Shown here piece by piece: positions 1-11,903 of a stretch of 64,000 nt of DNA (positions within the stretch are counted from its first letter, which is position 1; every line of letters begins with the position of its first letter). Position numbers and translations under genes: made by a program. Below the pieces are notes generated by a model. It ran no database searches. It had not been told where the DNA came from and was given only the letters and a program-made list of their open reading frames with translations. Origin of the DNA: Strigamia acuminata (lineage: Eukaryota; Arthropoda; Chilopoda; Geophilomorpha; Linotaeniidae); assembly GCA_949358305.1 (NCBI GenBank), contig OX442315.1, positions 37,414,427 to 37,478,426 of the forward strand. Direction: 5' to 3'.

Positions 1-293
1 AAAAATCAAATAAAATCAGACATGTATCATCATGCTACCTAACCAAATTTGAGCAATTTTTGCTAGCAAACTAGGCTTGGAGAGATTATTTACTCCCCAA
101 CACTATGCACATGCAATTATATTTAAATTTAGTTTTAAATAAAATACAGCAACTAAACAACTATAATTACATGTCAAAATGTTTACTAGCAGTTGTGGAG
201 GTAACGGGACGCTCAACAAAGTGTTAATTTTAAAAAGTACATTTTTTGGACAGAAATGATTGTGTTGTGTCCATTATGGGAACTATATGGGTG

Positions 294-713
294 TCCCACA
301 TGGTTCCAAAATATAAGTTATATAACAATATATTTTTTATTTGCCCAATTAATACATTCCAAAATGCATTCCAAAATATATCGCTTTTTGCAGAATTTAA
401 ATATATTATTCATGCATTAAATAATGCATTTGATAATACAATTAGAAATGTATATTTTGACAATGCATTTGCAATTCTCTAACAATATTACCTTAAAATA
501 TATTTTAACATATTTTGTAAAGTGTATTTTGACAATGCATTTATATTTGAAAAAAAAAAAATATTGTGGAATGCATTTCATACCTAATACATTTTAAAAA
601 ATATACAAGTACTATAAAATGCATTTTCAAGTGTACTACCGTAGTATTGTCATACTCAATGCATTTCACAATACATTGCAATACATTGCAATATATTTTT
701 GAATCATACGAGA
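294..713. mobile_element. MITE, CATATGG family, copy 1
   Basis: Imperfect inverted ends (TCCCACATGGTTCCAAAATA and, inward from the right, TCTCGTATGATTCAAAAATA) enclose AT-rich DNA dominated by variants of AATGCATTTCATAATACATT. No coding potential; a short ORF at 246-482 is a product of the repeat. Confidence 0.65.
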
Positions 714-1686
714 TTACCTGTTAGTATTTCTGAAAATTGATGTTTTTCTTGTTTGGATTGCATGAATGCAGTTGGAAATAACTGGATATTCTTGGATGGA
801 GTCAGGAAAGTGACCAGTCGATTGTACTGAATTTACATACAGTAGGAGGCGCGTCACCCATTCACAATGTTAGAAAATGGAGTGCCAAACACTCCAAAAA
901 TCATGCATGTGTGTGCTAGCACAGGAAATTCAGTTTCATTTTATCATCAAGACACCGGATGCAGACTGCTGTGGCAACCCAACCTAATAGCTGCTTTGAA
1001 ACAATAGAAGCACGTCCTTCTATTTAGAGAAATTCGATATTTCAGATTTTTCCTATTACATTTTCACCTGTACAATCCGCTGAGCATCTACCGCCACCGA
1101 TCAATACGATGAATTGGCGACATTAAAATGTGGCAAAATACAGTATTACTGCAAACTTTTCTATTTTGTATTTGTATTGACCCAACCCAAAGCCTTGCAG
1201 TCAGTTTGAGCTGTCTGCACTGCAAAAATAAGAAGCATTAAAAAATATATCGACATTCACATCAAAAATTTGTTAATCTAAGCAAAAAAAAAGATGTTTG
1301 TCATGAACCAACAGCACGTCAAAAATAATTAACTGCACATTGCCAAGGCAACTGACAAGAAAACAAAAGAAAGACCCATCCATATCCATATCCTCCACAT
1401 TCTGCTCTATCTCATCTACCCACGACTTACCATTTTAAATATGCAACACGGTATTCTCCAAAAAGTGACAAATAAAGCAATTAGACCATTGGAAAATTAT
1501 GGCATATTGCAGTTTGGTTACACCCATAATAGGAAAAGTTCAAATTAACAATGTTACATACTAATGTTATTTCGCGAAGGTTTTTCTAATAGAGGGGGAA
1601 GGGGGGCAACCATTGTTTCGATGACATAATCCTATCACTTGACCTCATTTTTTCAAAGGTTTATACTGTAGAAGTAAGTCATCACT
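714..1686. other. No gene recognised
   Basis: AT-rich intronic sequence. I see no conserved ORF, no RNA gene and no clear transposon end here. Confidence 0.5.
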
Positions 1687-2130
1687 TTACAAATGACTTC
1701 GGTTGACGTGTCTCCATTCAGAGACCGCCAACTGCGACCTCACCGCCGAGCGACCACTGCCCGTTCGCAAGCGATCGCACGAGCGACGTGCATGGCACAT
1801 TCTCGATGCCCAGTACGAATTCGTGGACGCTGTGAATCTCACCTCGAGTTGGTCGAAATTGTTCCACTGACGACAGCACGCGTTTTCCGTCCGAATAGTG
1901 AGTTTTGCGTTCTTCCCCCATGTCTCGTCTATCTCCGATCCAACTATCGTCTCGTTCCGACCCATTTTCATCCAAATTTAGTCCGAATTCTCGTTAAAAC
2001 CGACCGGAACAAGCGATAAACTCGCGTGGAACCACTCCGGCGCGAAATAGCGTGCGTAGAACGATGAGAACAGCCGCAGACGCCCACATTCGACTCCCGA
2101 GGAGCCCTGCCGGCCTGCCCTAGTGGTCCA
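1687..2130. other. CpG-rich segment of unknown nature
   Basis: About 440 bp much richer in G, C and CG dinucleotides than its neighbours, with TCG-rich words throughout. Short ORFs exist on both strands at once, as expected when TA-containing stops are rare, and none resembles a known protein. It could be a promoter or first exon, or a foreign repeat. Confidence 0.4.
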
Positions 2131-2139
2131 CATTTTTAA

Positions 2140-2375
2140 CGTCGCATTATTGGGAGCTTGCTCAACCCTGGCGAATTAAATTATTTTAAGCTTTAAATTA
2201 AATTATTTATTCACATCGCAATTTTGGGAGGTTGCATATTCGGTCGCGATTTATTAGTAATGAGCCTCGCACATTTGGCACATCGCAATTACAGTCATCG
2301 CTAATTCGGTCATCGCAAATTACGAATCTCAATTTTTTCCATCGCATATTTGGCCATTGCAGATTAGGACCCCGC
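2140..2375. repeat. Phrase repeat CATCGCAAATT
   Basis: The words CATCGCAATT, TCGCATATT, CATCGCTAATTCGG and CATCGCAAATTACG recur at irregular spacing. It is non-coding and resembles the phrase-built elements described elsewhere in the window. Ends not defined. Confidence 0.5.
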
Positions 2376-2385
2376 CCGCCAAACT

Positions 2386-2735
2386 TAATGCATTTCATAA
2401 TACATTTCACAAAATGTATTATAAAATAAATTTTCAAGTCCATTGTCAAACTTAATGCATTTCACAATACATTACAATACATTACAATACATTAGGTGCA
2501 TTCCACAACTCCTTCCCGCGTTGATCTTTTGCATCTTGGTTTGGCAGCCATTTGCAATACTTGTTCTGAGCATGCTCAGAACTCGTCACAACTGGATAGA
2601 AGTCAAATAATAAGCGCGTTGAAACATACGTCACTTCTTTCAAATGACTAATTTAATCAACTTAAACTTCTCCTTATCGATATTGAATGCACCTATTGTA
2701 ATATACTGCAATATATTTTTGAACCATCTGGAATC
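2386..2735. mobile_element. MITE, CATATGG family, copy 2, interrupted
   Basis: The AATGCATTTCACAATACATT words and the right end AATATATTTTTGAACCATCT identify the family. The copy is split by a second MITE at 2494-2694 and its left end is lost. Confidence 0.6.
2494..2694. mobile_element. MITE with AGGTGCATTC ends nested in CATATGG copy 2
   Basis: Ends AGGTGCATTC and GAATGCACCT, flanked by a 3-bp duplication ATT. A related copy at 43813-44400 has the same ends and the same ATT duplication. A three-base duplication is typical of PIF/Harbinger elements, but the superfamily is not proven. Confidence 0.65.
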
Positions 2736-4307
2736 AGTTCCCCATTCCACACTTTGGATTGAAATATCTTAAGAGTTATTTGCATTTAAAATAGCAAAAC
2801 CATGTTTAGTATGTTCTTTTCTTTATTTTGTAATAATAACAAGAATCAATTTGCTTTTGCAATTTTTTTTTCAAATGAAAAAAAAATTTGATCTTTAACA
2901 TGCATCTACATACAGACTTTCATTTCCAGTTTCAGCTTGGAAATAGATCCAACCTCATCAAACCCTCTCAAGCAGACAAGACAGCAAAGCTAATGAAAGT
3001 TCCCAAATGCAAAATGTAATCCAGACAATTTTTCTTTTTAATTAAGAATTAAAAAGTGATTTAAAGCTCAGGTTATTGATACAATGCAAGATGACAAATT
3101 CCAAACATTTTTGAAATTTTTTTCACTGCTTATAAGTCTTCTTTTGGATTTTCATTGACATTTTTATCAAAAGAAACTGGCAGTTACATTTTTTTACTTT
3201 GAAACTTTTTTTCTTTCTATCATTCAATACTTCTGTGTAGGATTCAAATTTCAATTTCTTACATGAAACAAACATTATGGAAACCAGCACTTATCATAAT
3301 TTTTAAATTGCAGATTGCAGACAAGGAATCAAATGCAAGTGTGTACCGATAAATGGGAAATGTGAAACTGTTTCCAACAGATTTTTACTTCATTTAATTT
3401 TTTAGCTATCAATTCAAAACACTAAATTCTCGGCGACCTGTCAAGAGAGATAAAAAGGTCTTTAAAATTGCTGTATCTAAAAAGTACTTTGGTCAGGATT
3501 AATAATTCAAATGTCTCCTGACATCCTTCCAACTTAATATGAGACAAATAAGATTTGCCTTTCAATGTGAAATATTTTTTTTAAATTCACAAAACAAGTT
3601 CTGACTGCCCCTATTGTTTTTATGAAACGTCAGTTTTCACCCTATTATATTCAATTTCCTTAAACTGAACTTTAAAAAAAGACAAAATATATGTATAAAG
3701 GAGGGAGCTCATTGGGATACAGGGCACATTGGAACAAGACCTATGAATAGTTACTGTTGAGTGGTAAAAAATTGCTTATTAAATAACTCCAGCTGGCATA
3801 TTTGTTAATTACAAATGGCCGGTCAATTGTTTTAACGAGAAGGTTGTTTTTGTGCATCAAAAGTAAATTTTGCATTTTCACTTAGTAAGGTAATAATATA
3901 CACAAATAATTTTTTTCTAATCTGATTAATATACAACCAAAAAGCATGATCTGAAGTTGATTTTCAGTTACTCACACATTTTTAAACTTTAATCATTTCA
4001 TAGTTATATTGTTAAAGGTTAAGCAATAGGGGAAAGCATTTTGGGAGCACATTGGGATTTGGGACAGCACTTCATGCAATCTGATATGACTTTTTGTCAT
4101 CACATTGTGACTGATTGCCACTCTGTCCAATCTCAAGATGTCACTAAGCTCAAAACGTGAATCACCTACTATAAATATGATTTAACTTCTAGGGCACTTA
4201 AAAATGCCAAGATGTGCAAGCATTATTTTTTTTAAAAAACCAAATGTTTATGGAACTGCCAGATAAGGAGAATCTGGATAATGGAAAGAACAAAAACTAG
4301 AGAGAAA
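2736..4307. other. No gene recognised
   Basis: AT-rich, low-complexity intronic DNA without a supported ORF or repeat boundary. Confidence 0.5.
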
Positions 4308-4640
4308 AATGCATTGCAGTTTTTGAAATTTTTGAAGAAAACTTTGAGGAAATTTTTGAAATTTTTGAAGAAATTTTTGAGGAAATTTTTGAAGAAATTT
4401 TTGAGGAAATTTTTGAAATTTTTGAGGAAATTTTTGAAATTTTTGAAGAAAACTTTGAGGAAATTTTTGAAATTTTTGAAGAAAATTTTGAGGAAATTTT
4501 TGAAGAAATTTTTGAGGAAATTTTTGAAATTTTTGAGGAAATTTTTGAAATTTTTGAGGAAATTTTTGAAATTTTTGAAAAAATTTTTGAAATTTTTGAG
4601 GAAATTTTTGAGGAAATTTTTAAGGAATTTCTTAAAGTTT
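4308..4640. repeat. GAAATTTTTGAG-type tandem repeat
   Basis: About 330 bp of 9- and 12-bp units (GAAATTTTTGAA, GAGGAAATTTTT). All unit lengths are multiples of three, so one frame stays open for 146 codons and would read FLKKFLRKFLK repeats. This is best explained as satellite DNA. Confidence 0.85.
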
Positions 4641-5391
4641 TGGCAAAAATTTACAAAATTAGCCCACGAGCCACAACCTACGAGTATGGAGCAGAAATGT
4701 GAGTGGTTGGCAATTTTTTAAATTGTATTATATGGGGAAGAAGAAAAAATTCTAATAAAAGTTTTGATTAATGGAAGCATCTTTAGTAGCTGTAGCCATG
4801 ACTTACTTACTCGATGCGAAGGACGATTAAATTTTGTATACGGTATTTACCATAAGTATTTTCAGATTGAATTTAAGATTAAGATCAAATTAATTTTCCA
4901 ATGCAGCTACCGTACTGTTCGTAATTTACTTTGCTGTTAAAGGAACATATGGGAGAGAAAAAAATGGCTGTAGTACAAGCCCAGCATTCATGCTGATTAA
5001 ATGCTTCTTCTCCTCTCCTATGGAGCCAAGAAAAGAGTCTCAAGCGGTAATAGTGACAAACGATGTGGATTATTTTTATTTTTCACCACCCTCATGATCT
5101 CATCTCACGCAGTATTGCCACTTCAACACATTATTGGGGACTGGACCATCGACCTCGGCGATAGTTACTTGCCATCTGGTCACTTCCATTACAAAGGCCT
5201 ACGTGGATTTAAGCCATAATATGGCATGCTCTACAAATACTCTGATTATAACATAAAACTGAGAATAAATGTAGTGTATTGAGTACAAGCTTCTATTATG
5301 TACGAATTGTAATTGTGATAATTATTTAAACAAGTCGGTGTTTAACTTTAAAATGGTCATTGTAATAATTATTTAAACAAGTCGGTTCATT
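4641..5391. other. No gene recognised; short direct repeat
   Basis: Contains a 72-codon ORF (5001-5219) without recognisable similarity. TAATTATTTAAACAAGTCGG occurs twice, near 5317 and 5366, just before the next MITE. Confidence 0.45.
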
Positions 5392-5684
5392 CCCATATGG
5401 TTCAAAAATATATTTTACATTATTATTTTACAATATACCTGTACTTTTAATTTGCCCAATTAATGCATTGCAAAATGCATTCCAAAATTTATCACTTTTC
5501 GTGGAATTTAAATATATTACAAGTATTCAAGCAAAATGCATTTCGTAATACATTTCATAATGCATTTCATAATAAAAATAAAAATATATATTTTGACAAT
5601 GCATTCGTATTTGCCAAATACTCCGTAATAATATTGTGGAATGCATATACAAGTATATCACAATATATTTTTGAACCATATGGG
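5392..5684. mobile_element. MITE, CATATGG family, copy 3 (best preserved)
   Basis: 293 bp with near-perfect inverted ends CCCATATGGTTCAAAAATAT and ATATTTTTGAACCATATGGG. The interior is built of AATGCATTTCATAATACATT variants. Non-autonomous, no coding capacity. Confidence 0.85.
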
Positions 5685-6555
5685 TTTCTTCAAATCCTGT
5701 TTTCATGAATTGCGTCTTCTTTTCTTGAGGAAACGTACCGTTTTTGTAAAATGGATTCGAAATGAAAAAATGAAAAACAAAAATGCACCCAAATGGCCCA
5801 ACGGCCCAACCACTTTTGTGTTAAAAAAAACTGGCTTTCCCCCCCCCCCCCCCCCCCACCTTTGCTGTGATGTCCGATATGCCAATTCCGACACTGGCAA
5901 TCGATTTTTTAGCCCTTTTTTCGATTAATCAGTACGTTTGCAGCACTTATTAATTTTGGGTCAATTTTGGCAAATGGTTAACAGTAGTACTTGTAGGGTA
6001 AAAATTGGAGGAAAAATTGCCAGAAAGGAAACGATTGATATTTCATGTGAAATCCGAGCCTCTCCTCCTTTTTGATCGAACCCCGACTTATTTATACATT
6101 GGTAACCTGGATGTAGCATCAACTGATGAAACAACGCATTAGCATTAGTTACCAGTTGTTTAATGAAGTTAAGTGGCCACTTTTGCGAATCCAAAATTCG
6201 CAAAAGTGATTTCTCGGGGTCGGTATATGATCGCAATTTTTATCGCGATTACATCAACTCATGAACTTTTATTTTAATCAGTCATTTCGGGATAGAATTA
6301 CACTCACAAGTCAGTTATTACTAGAACGTGTTTTAGTTAAGTCAGTGTTCTGATAGAATTTGGAAAGCCACAATTTTGTAAACAAACATTCAAAACACTT
6401 AAAATGATCTGCACTCAAAATGTCAAGTTTTACATGTGTTTAGGTGTTTTCGTTGAGAGTTTGTGATGTCACTTCCACACGCACAAAAACACACACTGTA
6501 CGGTACTCAAAACGAACATTTGAGCAAATAAAAGTTTTAGCTAATAATTGGAGTT
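5685..6555. other. No gene recognised; C homopolymer
   Basis: Includes a run of about 19 C at 5840-5858. Otherwise ordinary AT-rich sequence with no supported feature. Confidence 0.45.
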
Positions 6556-6620
6556 TTGGGCAGTAATTGGGCAGTAATTGGGCAGTAATTGGGCAGTAAT
6601 TGGGCAGTAATTGGGCAGAC
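6556..6620. repeat. 11-bp tandem repeat GGGCAGTAATT
   Basis: Five to six near-perfect head-to-tail copies of GGGCAGTAATT. Confidence 0.9.
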
Positions 6621-6681
6621 TTGTGCTTTTTACCAGTCTACAGGTAGACATTTTGTCCCTGTTTGTATTCCTGCTTAATGC

Positions 6682-7373
6682 TAGGTTCCCACTTGACTGA
6701 ATTAACTTAGCAGAAAAGGTTAAGGGCAGAAACAGCAGAGCTATGCTGTTAGTTCCCATTTGGCAAAAAAAGTGAGCAGGAAAAAAAATCGTATACACAC
6801 AGTGTAAGCTCTGTAGCCTGGACATGGGACTAAGAAGCTGTCCGGATGGGAGGAGGGAGGAGGGAGGGGATTTAATATTGCTGGGTATGGGTATAGGTCG
6901 GGACCAAGTTAGGACCTCCGGACGGAATAGAATACTTGTAGATTAAATTTTGTAGAATTTGGTTACACGTTTGTAAATATATTTAAACCTATGTAATTAT
7001 ATTTTTTATGTTTTATTCTGAAGAAGTTCTGAGTTTCCTATCGAAACTAATCGACGGATTATCCATGCTTGGTTTCGACGGTAAACTAACCACTTCCAAA
7101 TCCACATCGAAATTCGTATGCAATTACACAAAAAACACCACCATTTCTGCCAGCAATTAATTGTTTTGTCTGGACCAGAGGTCAAGATGGCGTCACTGGG
7201 AGGAAAGTCATCAGATTGGCTTGTGGTATTTTCTGCAGCAGAAAAAATAAAAATAGAGTCTATTATTTTTGCCTGCTATTTTCTGCCAAAACAAAAGGAA
7301 GTGACGTCATAGCAGAAAAAAAACTGGGCATAAAACTGGATTTTCTGCTCTGTTTCAGTTGAGTGGAAACCTA
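6682..7373. mobile_element. Foldback element with TAGGTTCCCACTTGACTGAA ends
   Basis: About 690 bp with ends TAGGTTCCCACTTGACTGAA and TTCAGTTGAGTGGAAACCTA. Words such as TTTTCTGC(C/T) and GCAGAAAA repeat in both arms. A partial relative lies at 45055-45262. No transposase. Confidence 0.7.
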
Positions 7374-9210
7374 TCATTAGAAGGTGTGAATGTTTAACTT
7401 ATTACATGTCTTAACTTCTAATATGACTCATAACTATTAAACTAAAATAAAATGCCACTAATTTTTTTAAAACAAAACCACTGATGCTCACGTTGGTATC
7501 AATGTAAATGAGCCTGAAGGCAAATTTTGATATTTGGATTGAAAATGAGTTAATTCAAAGATTTTATTTTTTCATTTAAAGTTGATTCAAAGATTTATTC
7601 TTATAAATCAAATTCAGACAAAAATTTAGACAAAAAGTAATTGAATGCGCCTACCTACTATCAAGTTCAGAATGACCACAGTTCAGTTTAAAACCATTCT
7701 CTTTCGCTTGAATCACATAATCACTTCACTGAATCCATGAAATATTTGTCCAACCATTTTCAGTTCTCTTTTCCATCCTTTTTAAATTTACAAGCTAAAC
7801 ACTCAAGAGTCTGTTACAAAAAACGACTCCTTTAATTCTACCTCGTTTAACATGTCATTCACTAAATTCCCCTACAAAATAAAATAAAAATAGCCCTTTA
7901 TTGCCTTAAGCTTAGTTTCAGAAATATTTTGACTCAGCAAATAAGCTTTCTGCTGATCCTGCCAAACTTCTTCACCAAACCAACCACTAAACTATCACCG
8001 ATTTCAACTGTAAAGATCTAAAGTCAAGCATTTATTTCAGTTTAATTAAGATTTATTCATTCGTGATAAATGACTATGTAACGTAACAATAATACGAAAT
8101 ATAACCCCGCACATTCTTTTGTAAACAATAAAACAGTATATACTAACAAAGATGTAAAAAGAACGAAGATGAAAACAAAATGATACATGTCGTGCGGTGC
8201 AAAATTGATACTAACAAGAAAGGAATTGTAAACGATTCACAACACAAATAAACTAAATATTGTATTGATGCAGAGTATGAACTGGATAATTTAATTATAT
8301 TGCTTTTGGCGGATTTAACATCAACCTAGTACGTTACTTGTAAAAAAATAAATAGAAAAAAAAAGATTAGAAGAACTTCTGAAAGAAAAATGTTAATTAA
8401 ATTGAAAATGTGCAAATTACTCCTTGACAAAACTCGTAGCACCGTAACAAATTTATATCAACATTAAGTAGTAGCGTCGGTTCGGAGTTGGCAGAAATTA
8501 GCTGCCCTATAAAAGTAAGTCATTGTCAGCAGAAACTCGGTTGGTTCTAATGAAACTGCTTTTCACTCGACTGATAAGATTCAATCGGCTCGAACCATTA
8601 AACTGAAAATAACGTCAGCAATAAGTCGGGTCACCAGTGAGGATTTTTATCGAGCCACTACCAACTTTCTCACGCCACACTTCTCGACAATTTCTATAAC
8701 GTTTTACCGCCTGGCACTCCTGGCAGTTAGTAATCAATCGGTTCAGACTCTGTCATCTGGAGAAATTGCCAAACTCAATTCTTTCTTCAGGTATTTGAGA
8801 CTAATATTAATTTTGCCAAAAAATAAAACAGGTTTAACAGGTACAAATATTCATAATAAAACAAGTTAATAAAAAAAAAACATACGTTTTTAAGGCTTTT
8901 AAGGCTTTTATGCTGTATCCCTGCGAAATTGGAATCCATTAAAGGACACGGGTTCTTCCAGATGTCGCTCTGGTTTGATTACATTTCGCCGTAAATCAGC
9001 ATTGTCTCCCCTTTAACTACTTTTATTATCAATTTTATCGTATTAATTGGAAAGTAGACCAAAAACTGCACAAGAAAAGTCTACTTTCCAATCTTATGAT
9101 TAATTTTTTAATTCTTTTTCTCCAAATTACATAAACCGGAAGTTGAAACACACACAAACAAACATTCATGTCAATTTAAATAAAAGCCTTTAAAAAGAAT
9201 TACACTATAA
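7374..9210. other. No gene recognised
   Basis: AT-rich sequence with no supported ORF, RNA gene or repeat end. It contains TCGGTT-rich text near 8470-8770 that I could not classify. Confidence 0.45.
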
Positions 9211-9350
9211 TAGCTGCATTCAAAAACTAAAATAAAATTTTTAGTTTAAGTGTATTTTAAGTTTTAACACGGGTTTAAACAGGAAATGATGAAATTTTTG
9301 TTTTAAAATTGAACTAAAACACAAAATGCTTTAGTTTTTGAATGCAGCTA
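9211..9350. mobile_element. Short MITE with TAGCTGCATTCAAAAACTAA ends
   Basis: 140 bp, with 20-21 bp perfect inverted ends (TAGCTGCATTCAAAAACTAA and its complement). Confidence 0.85.
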
Positions 9351-11284
9351 CTCGTAGTGTTGGGCACGGTACAATTCATGGTCATAACAAATCATCCCTG
9401 TCCTGCTTGAAGCTGACCTGCAGAATGAGTGTTTTCGGCTGTATCCACCAGGTAGTACAAGAACTCACTGATAAGTAGTGACAAATTAACATTTAAATGT
9501 TGTCACACATCACACTATCATCTAAACCCACGATGTGAAAGTGATTGTGTGACATCATTTAAATGAAACGTTTACGTAAAGTGCAGGGAATGCATGAATG
9601 TATGTGATGGCAGTTTCCCTGCATGACAATGGTAAAAACTCATCATTGAAGACATTTTGAAAAACGTGTAAATTGATCTCCCTGCAAAAGTAACTTGATG
9701 TTGTATAAAGTAACGTTACACCTTTATGGTGTAAATTTATTTCCCTCCAAAGTAGAATTACATCTTGATGGTACTAAATCTACTGCTCTAAATAAACAGG
9801 TAAGAAATAATAAAAAATAAAAATAGTGTTCTAAGAGGAATCCTATTTTAATTTATTTTCTTTAAACCTTTTAATACCTTTTTAGGTGTTAAAAAATTTT
9901 ATTTTGTTTTTGATGCATTTCTACAGCTATTATTTCTCCTAGTGTAGACACGCACGAAATGAATGCAACAAAGTTGAAACAAAAATGATTTGGCAACCAA
10001 AATTTCATACAACTAACATCCACAACAAATGCAAAAGCAAGACTGTTGCATAGCGACAAGTCAATCGAACGCCTTCCAAATTAAAAACGGAAGTTGTCGT
10101 CGACTTCCGGACAAGACCCATTTAACTTTGCGTTGGCGGAAAGGTGGACATGATGCACTCGAATTTTTTATTACAAAATTACTATAAATAAACTAAAATT
10201 CATTTCATCTAATTACGAATTACTTGACGTGGCTACTATTTTGTTTTAATTTTCAATTGGCTATTGGTCAACTACCGTAGTAAAAAGTTTCTTACTGAAG
10301 TATCAATAAAGTGACTTACTGTATTTTATTCATTTCATTCGCACGTTTTCACAGTCACAGTCACAGCGCAAAGCAAAGCAAAACACAGCGAAATCTAAAT
10401 CACTACCCATATTACCCTTGACATCCCAAAAGAAAATAAATCGCGCGTAAAAGGAAAACATACTTTCAATTTCTCACTGTCTCATTTTGATTATACTCGT
10501 AGCAAAATTTATTTCTCTGGATCTTTTAAATAAATAACTGGCCACAATTGCCTACAACTTGCATGTTCCCGCTGTTTGTTCAATTGCGTGTTCAGTTCAC
10601 CACATGCACTTGTTCTTCAACTTTCACGTTCTCTGTGATTGATTTCGTCATCGAACTAATCATGAAAAATCAATTACCATTATCAGGAGTTCAGGACCAC
10701 GGTTGCTGTGTCACTATTCTAGGGTACCGTAACATTTTATCTTAATTCTATAAAAACAAAAATAAATGGCAATATATTTTTTCTTTTTTTTTCTCTTTCC
10801 CTATTCAAACTGCAATGTACGTACTTGTACTACAGCGATTTCGAAATGCCGAAGTTGGAAGATTAAAAGCGCCTGACGTACAGTACACAAACAGCTATTT
10901 GTTCAAACTTCATTTTTCAATGTGAGGAATGAATTGCACCTCATTATAGAAAATCTATGATCTTATATCGTGCCACAGGCAGCAAGAATGAAAAAAACGA
11001 ATCAGTTCGGACTCCAAGACGTCCTGAACCAAGAGTTTGAACCCAGATACTGTACCCCGTCTGCCGGATGGGAGTTGTACCAATCCAACAGAATGATCAA
11101 CAAAAACACTCTTAACAGTCAAGCTACAATGCTACATTGACCTTGTAAATTTTTCCTTGGGATTTCATTGTAAATGCAGAAATTACTCGTAATATTAACT
11201 CATTATGAAAAATCTATGATCTTATATATCCTGCCCCAGACTGCACAAATATTACCAAATTTCCGATTGTAAAAATGAAGTCAT
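9351..11284. other. No gene recognised; small foldback at 9490-9565
   Basis: ATTTAAATGTTGTCACAC near 9492 faces GTGTGACATCATTTAAAT near 9550, a short foldback. Elsewhere no ORF, RNA gene or element boundary is supported. Confidence 0.45.
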
Positions 11285-11903
11285 ACCCAAATGGTTCAAA
11301 AGTGTATTGTAATGTATTGTAAAATGCATTAAGTTTGACAATGTACTTGAAAATGTATTTTATAACACATTTTGTAAAATATATTTAAAAAATGCATTCT
11401 ACAATATTGTTATTTGTCAAATGTGTATGAATGCATTGTCAAAATACATTTAACAAAATAGGTTTTAAAATATATTTTAAAGTAGGCCTATTATTGTTCG
11501 AGAGTTGCAAATGCATTGTCACAATGTATATTTTCAATTGTATGATTTCATAATACAACTGAAAGTTATGAATACCGGTAATATACGAAAAAGTCTTTGT
11601 AACGAATCAAAAGGGACCCGAAAAATCGATTCGTTATAACGAGAATTCGTTATATCAAAATTTTTCAACTAGGTAGGTATTCTATGGTCAGCCAACCAAA
11701 CCAGCCATTTTTATTTTTTAGGTATTCGTTACATCGATACCGGTAATTCGTTATATCGCGATTCGTTGTAAAGAGCTTCGACTGTATTTAAATTCTGCAA
11801 AAAAGCGATATAAAGTATGTTGGAATGCATTTTGAAATGCATTAATTGGGCAAATTCAAATTCAAAATACATTAAGAAATGTATTTTTGAAGCATATGGA
11901 AGG
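11285..11903. mobile_element. MITE, CATATGG family, copy 4, interrupted
   Basis: Starts ACCCAAATGGTTCAAAAGTG and ends GAAGCATATGGAAGGG, with AATGCATT words in both parts. It is split by a pogo/Tigger-like element at 11575-11785. Confidence 0.6.
11575..11785. mobile_element. Nested pogo/Tigger-like MITE with ATTCGTTATATCG phrases
   Basis: ATTCGTTATAACG, ATTCGTTATATCA, ATTCGTTACATCG and ATTCGTTATATCG recur. Read inward from the right the end is ACAGTCGAAGCTCTTTACAA, similar to the CAGT-GAACCTCGTTATAACG ends of pogo/Tigger elements. Left end approximate. Confidence 0.5.

Noticed and set aside
1693-2019. Overlapping ORFs on both strands of the CpG-rich segment as genes
   Set aside because: Open frames on both strands reflect low TA content. 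No domain or splice site supports either.
4281-4721. A 146-residue cationic peptide gene (FLKKFLRK repeats)
   Set aside because: It is the translation of a 9/12-bp tandem repeat. There is no signal peptide, and the start and end codons lie by chance outside the array.
10990-11110. tRNA-like motif GGGTTCAAACTC on the minus strand
   Set aside because: Only the B-box-like word is present. No A box at the right distance and no cloverleaf could be drawn.
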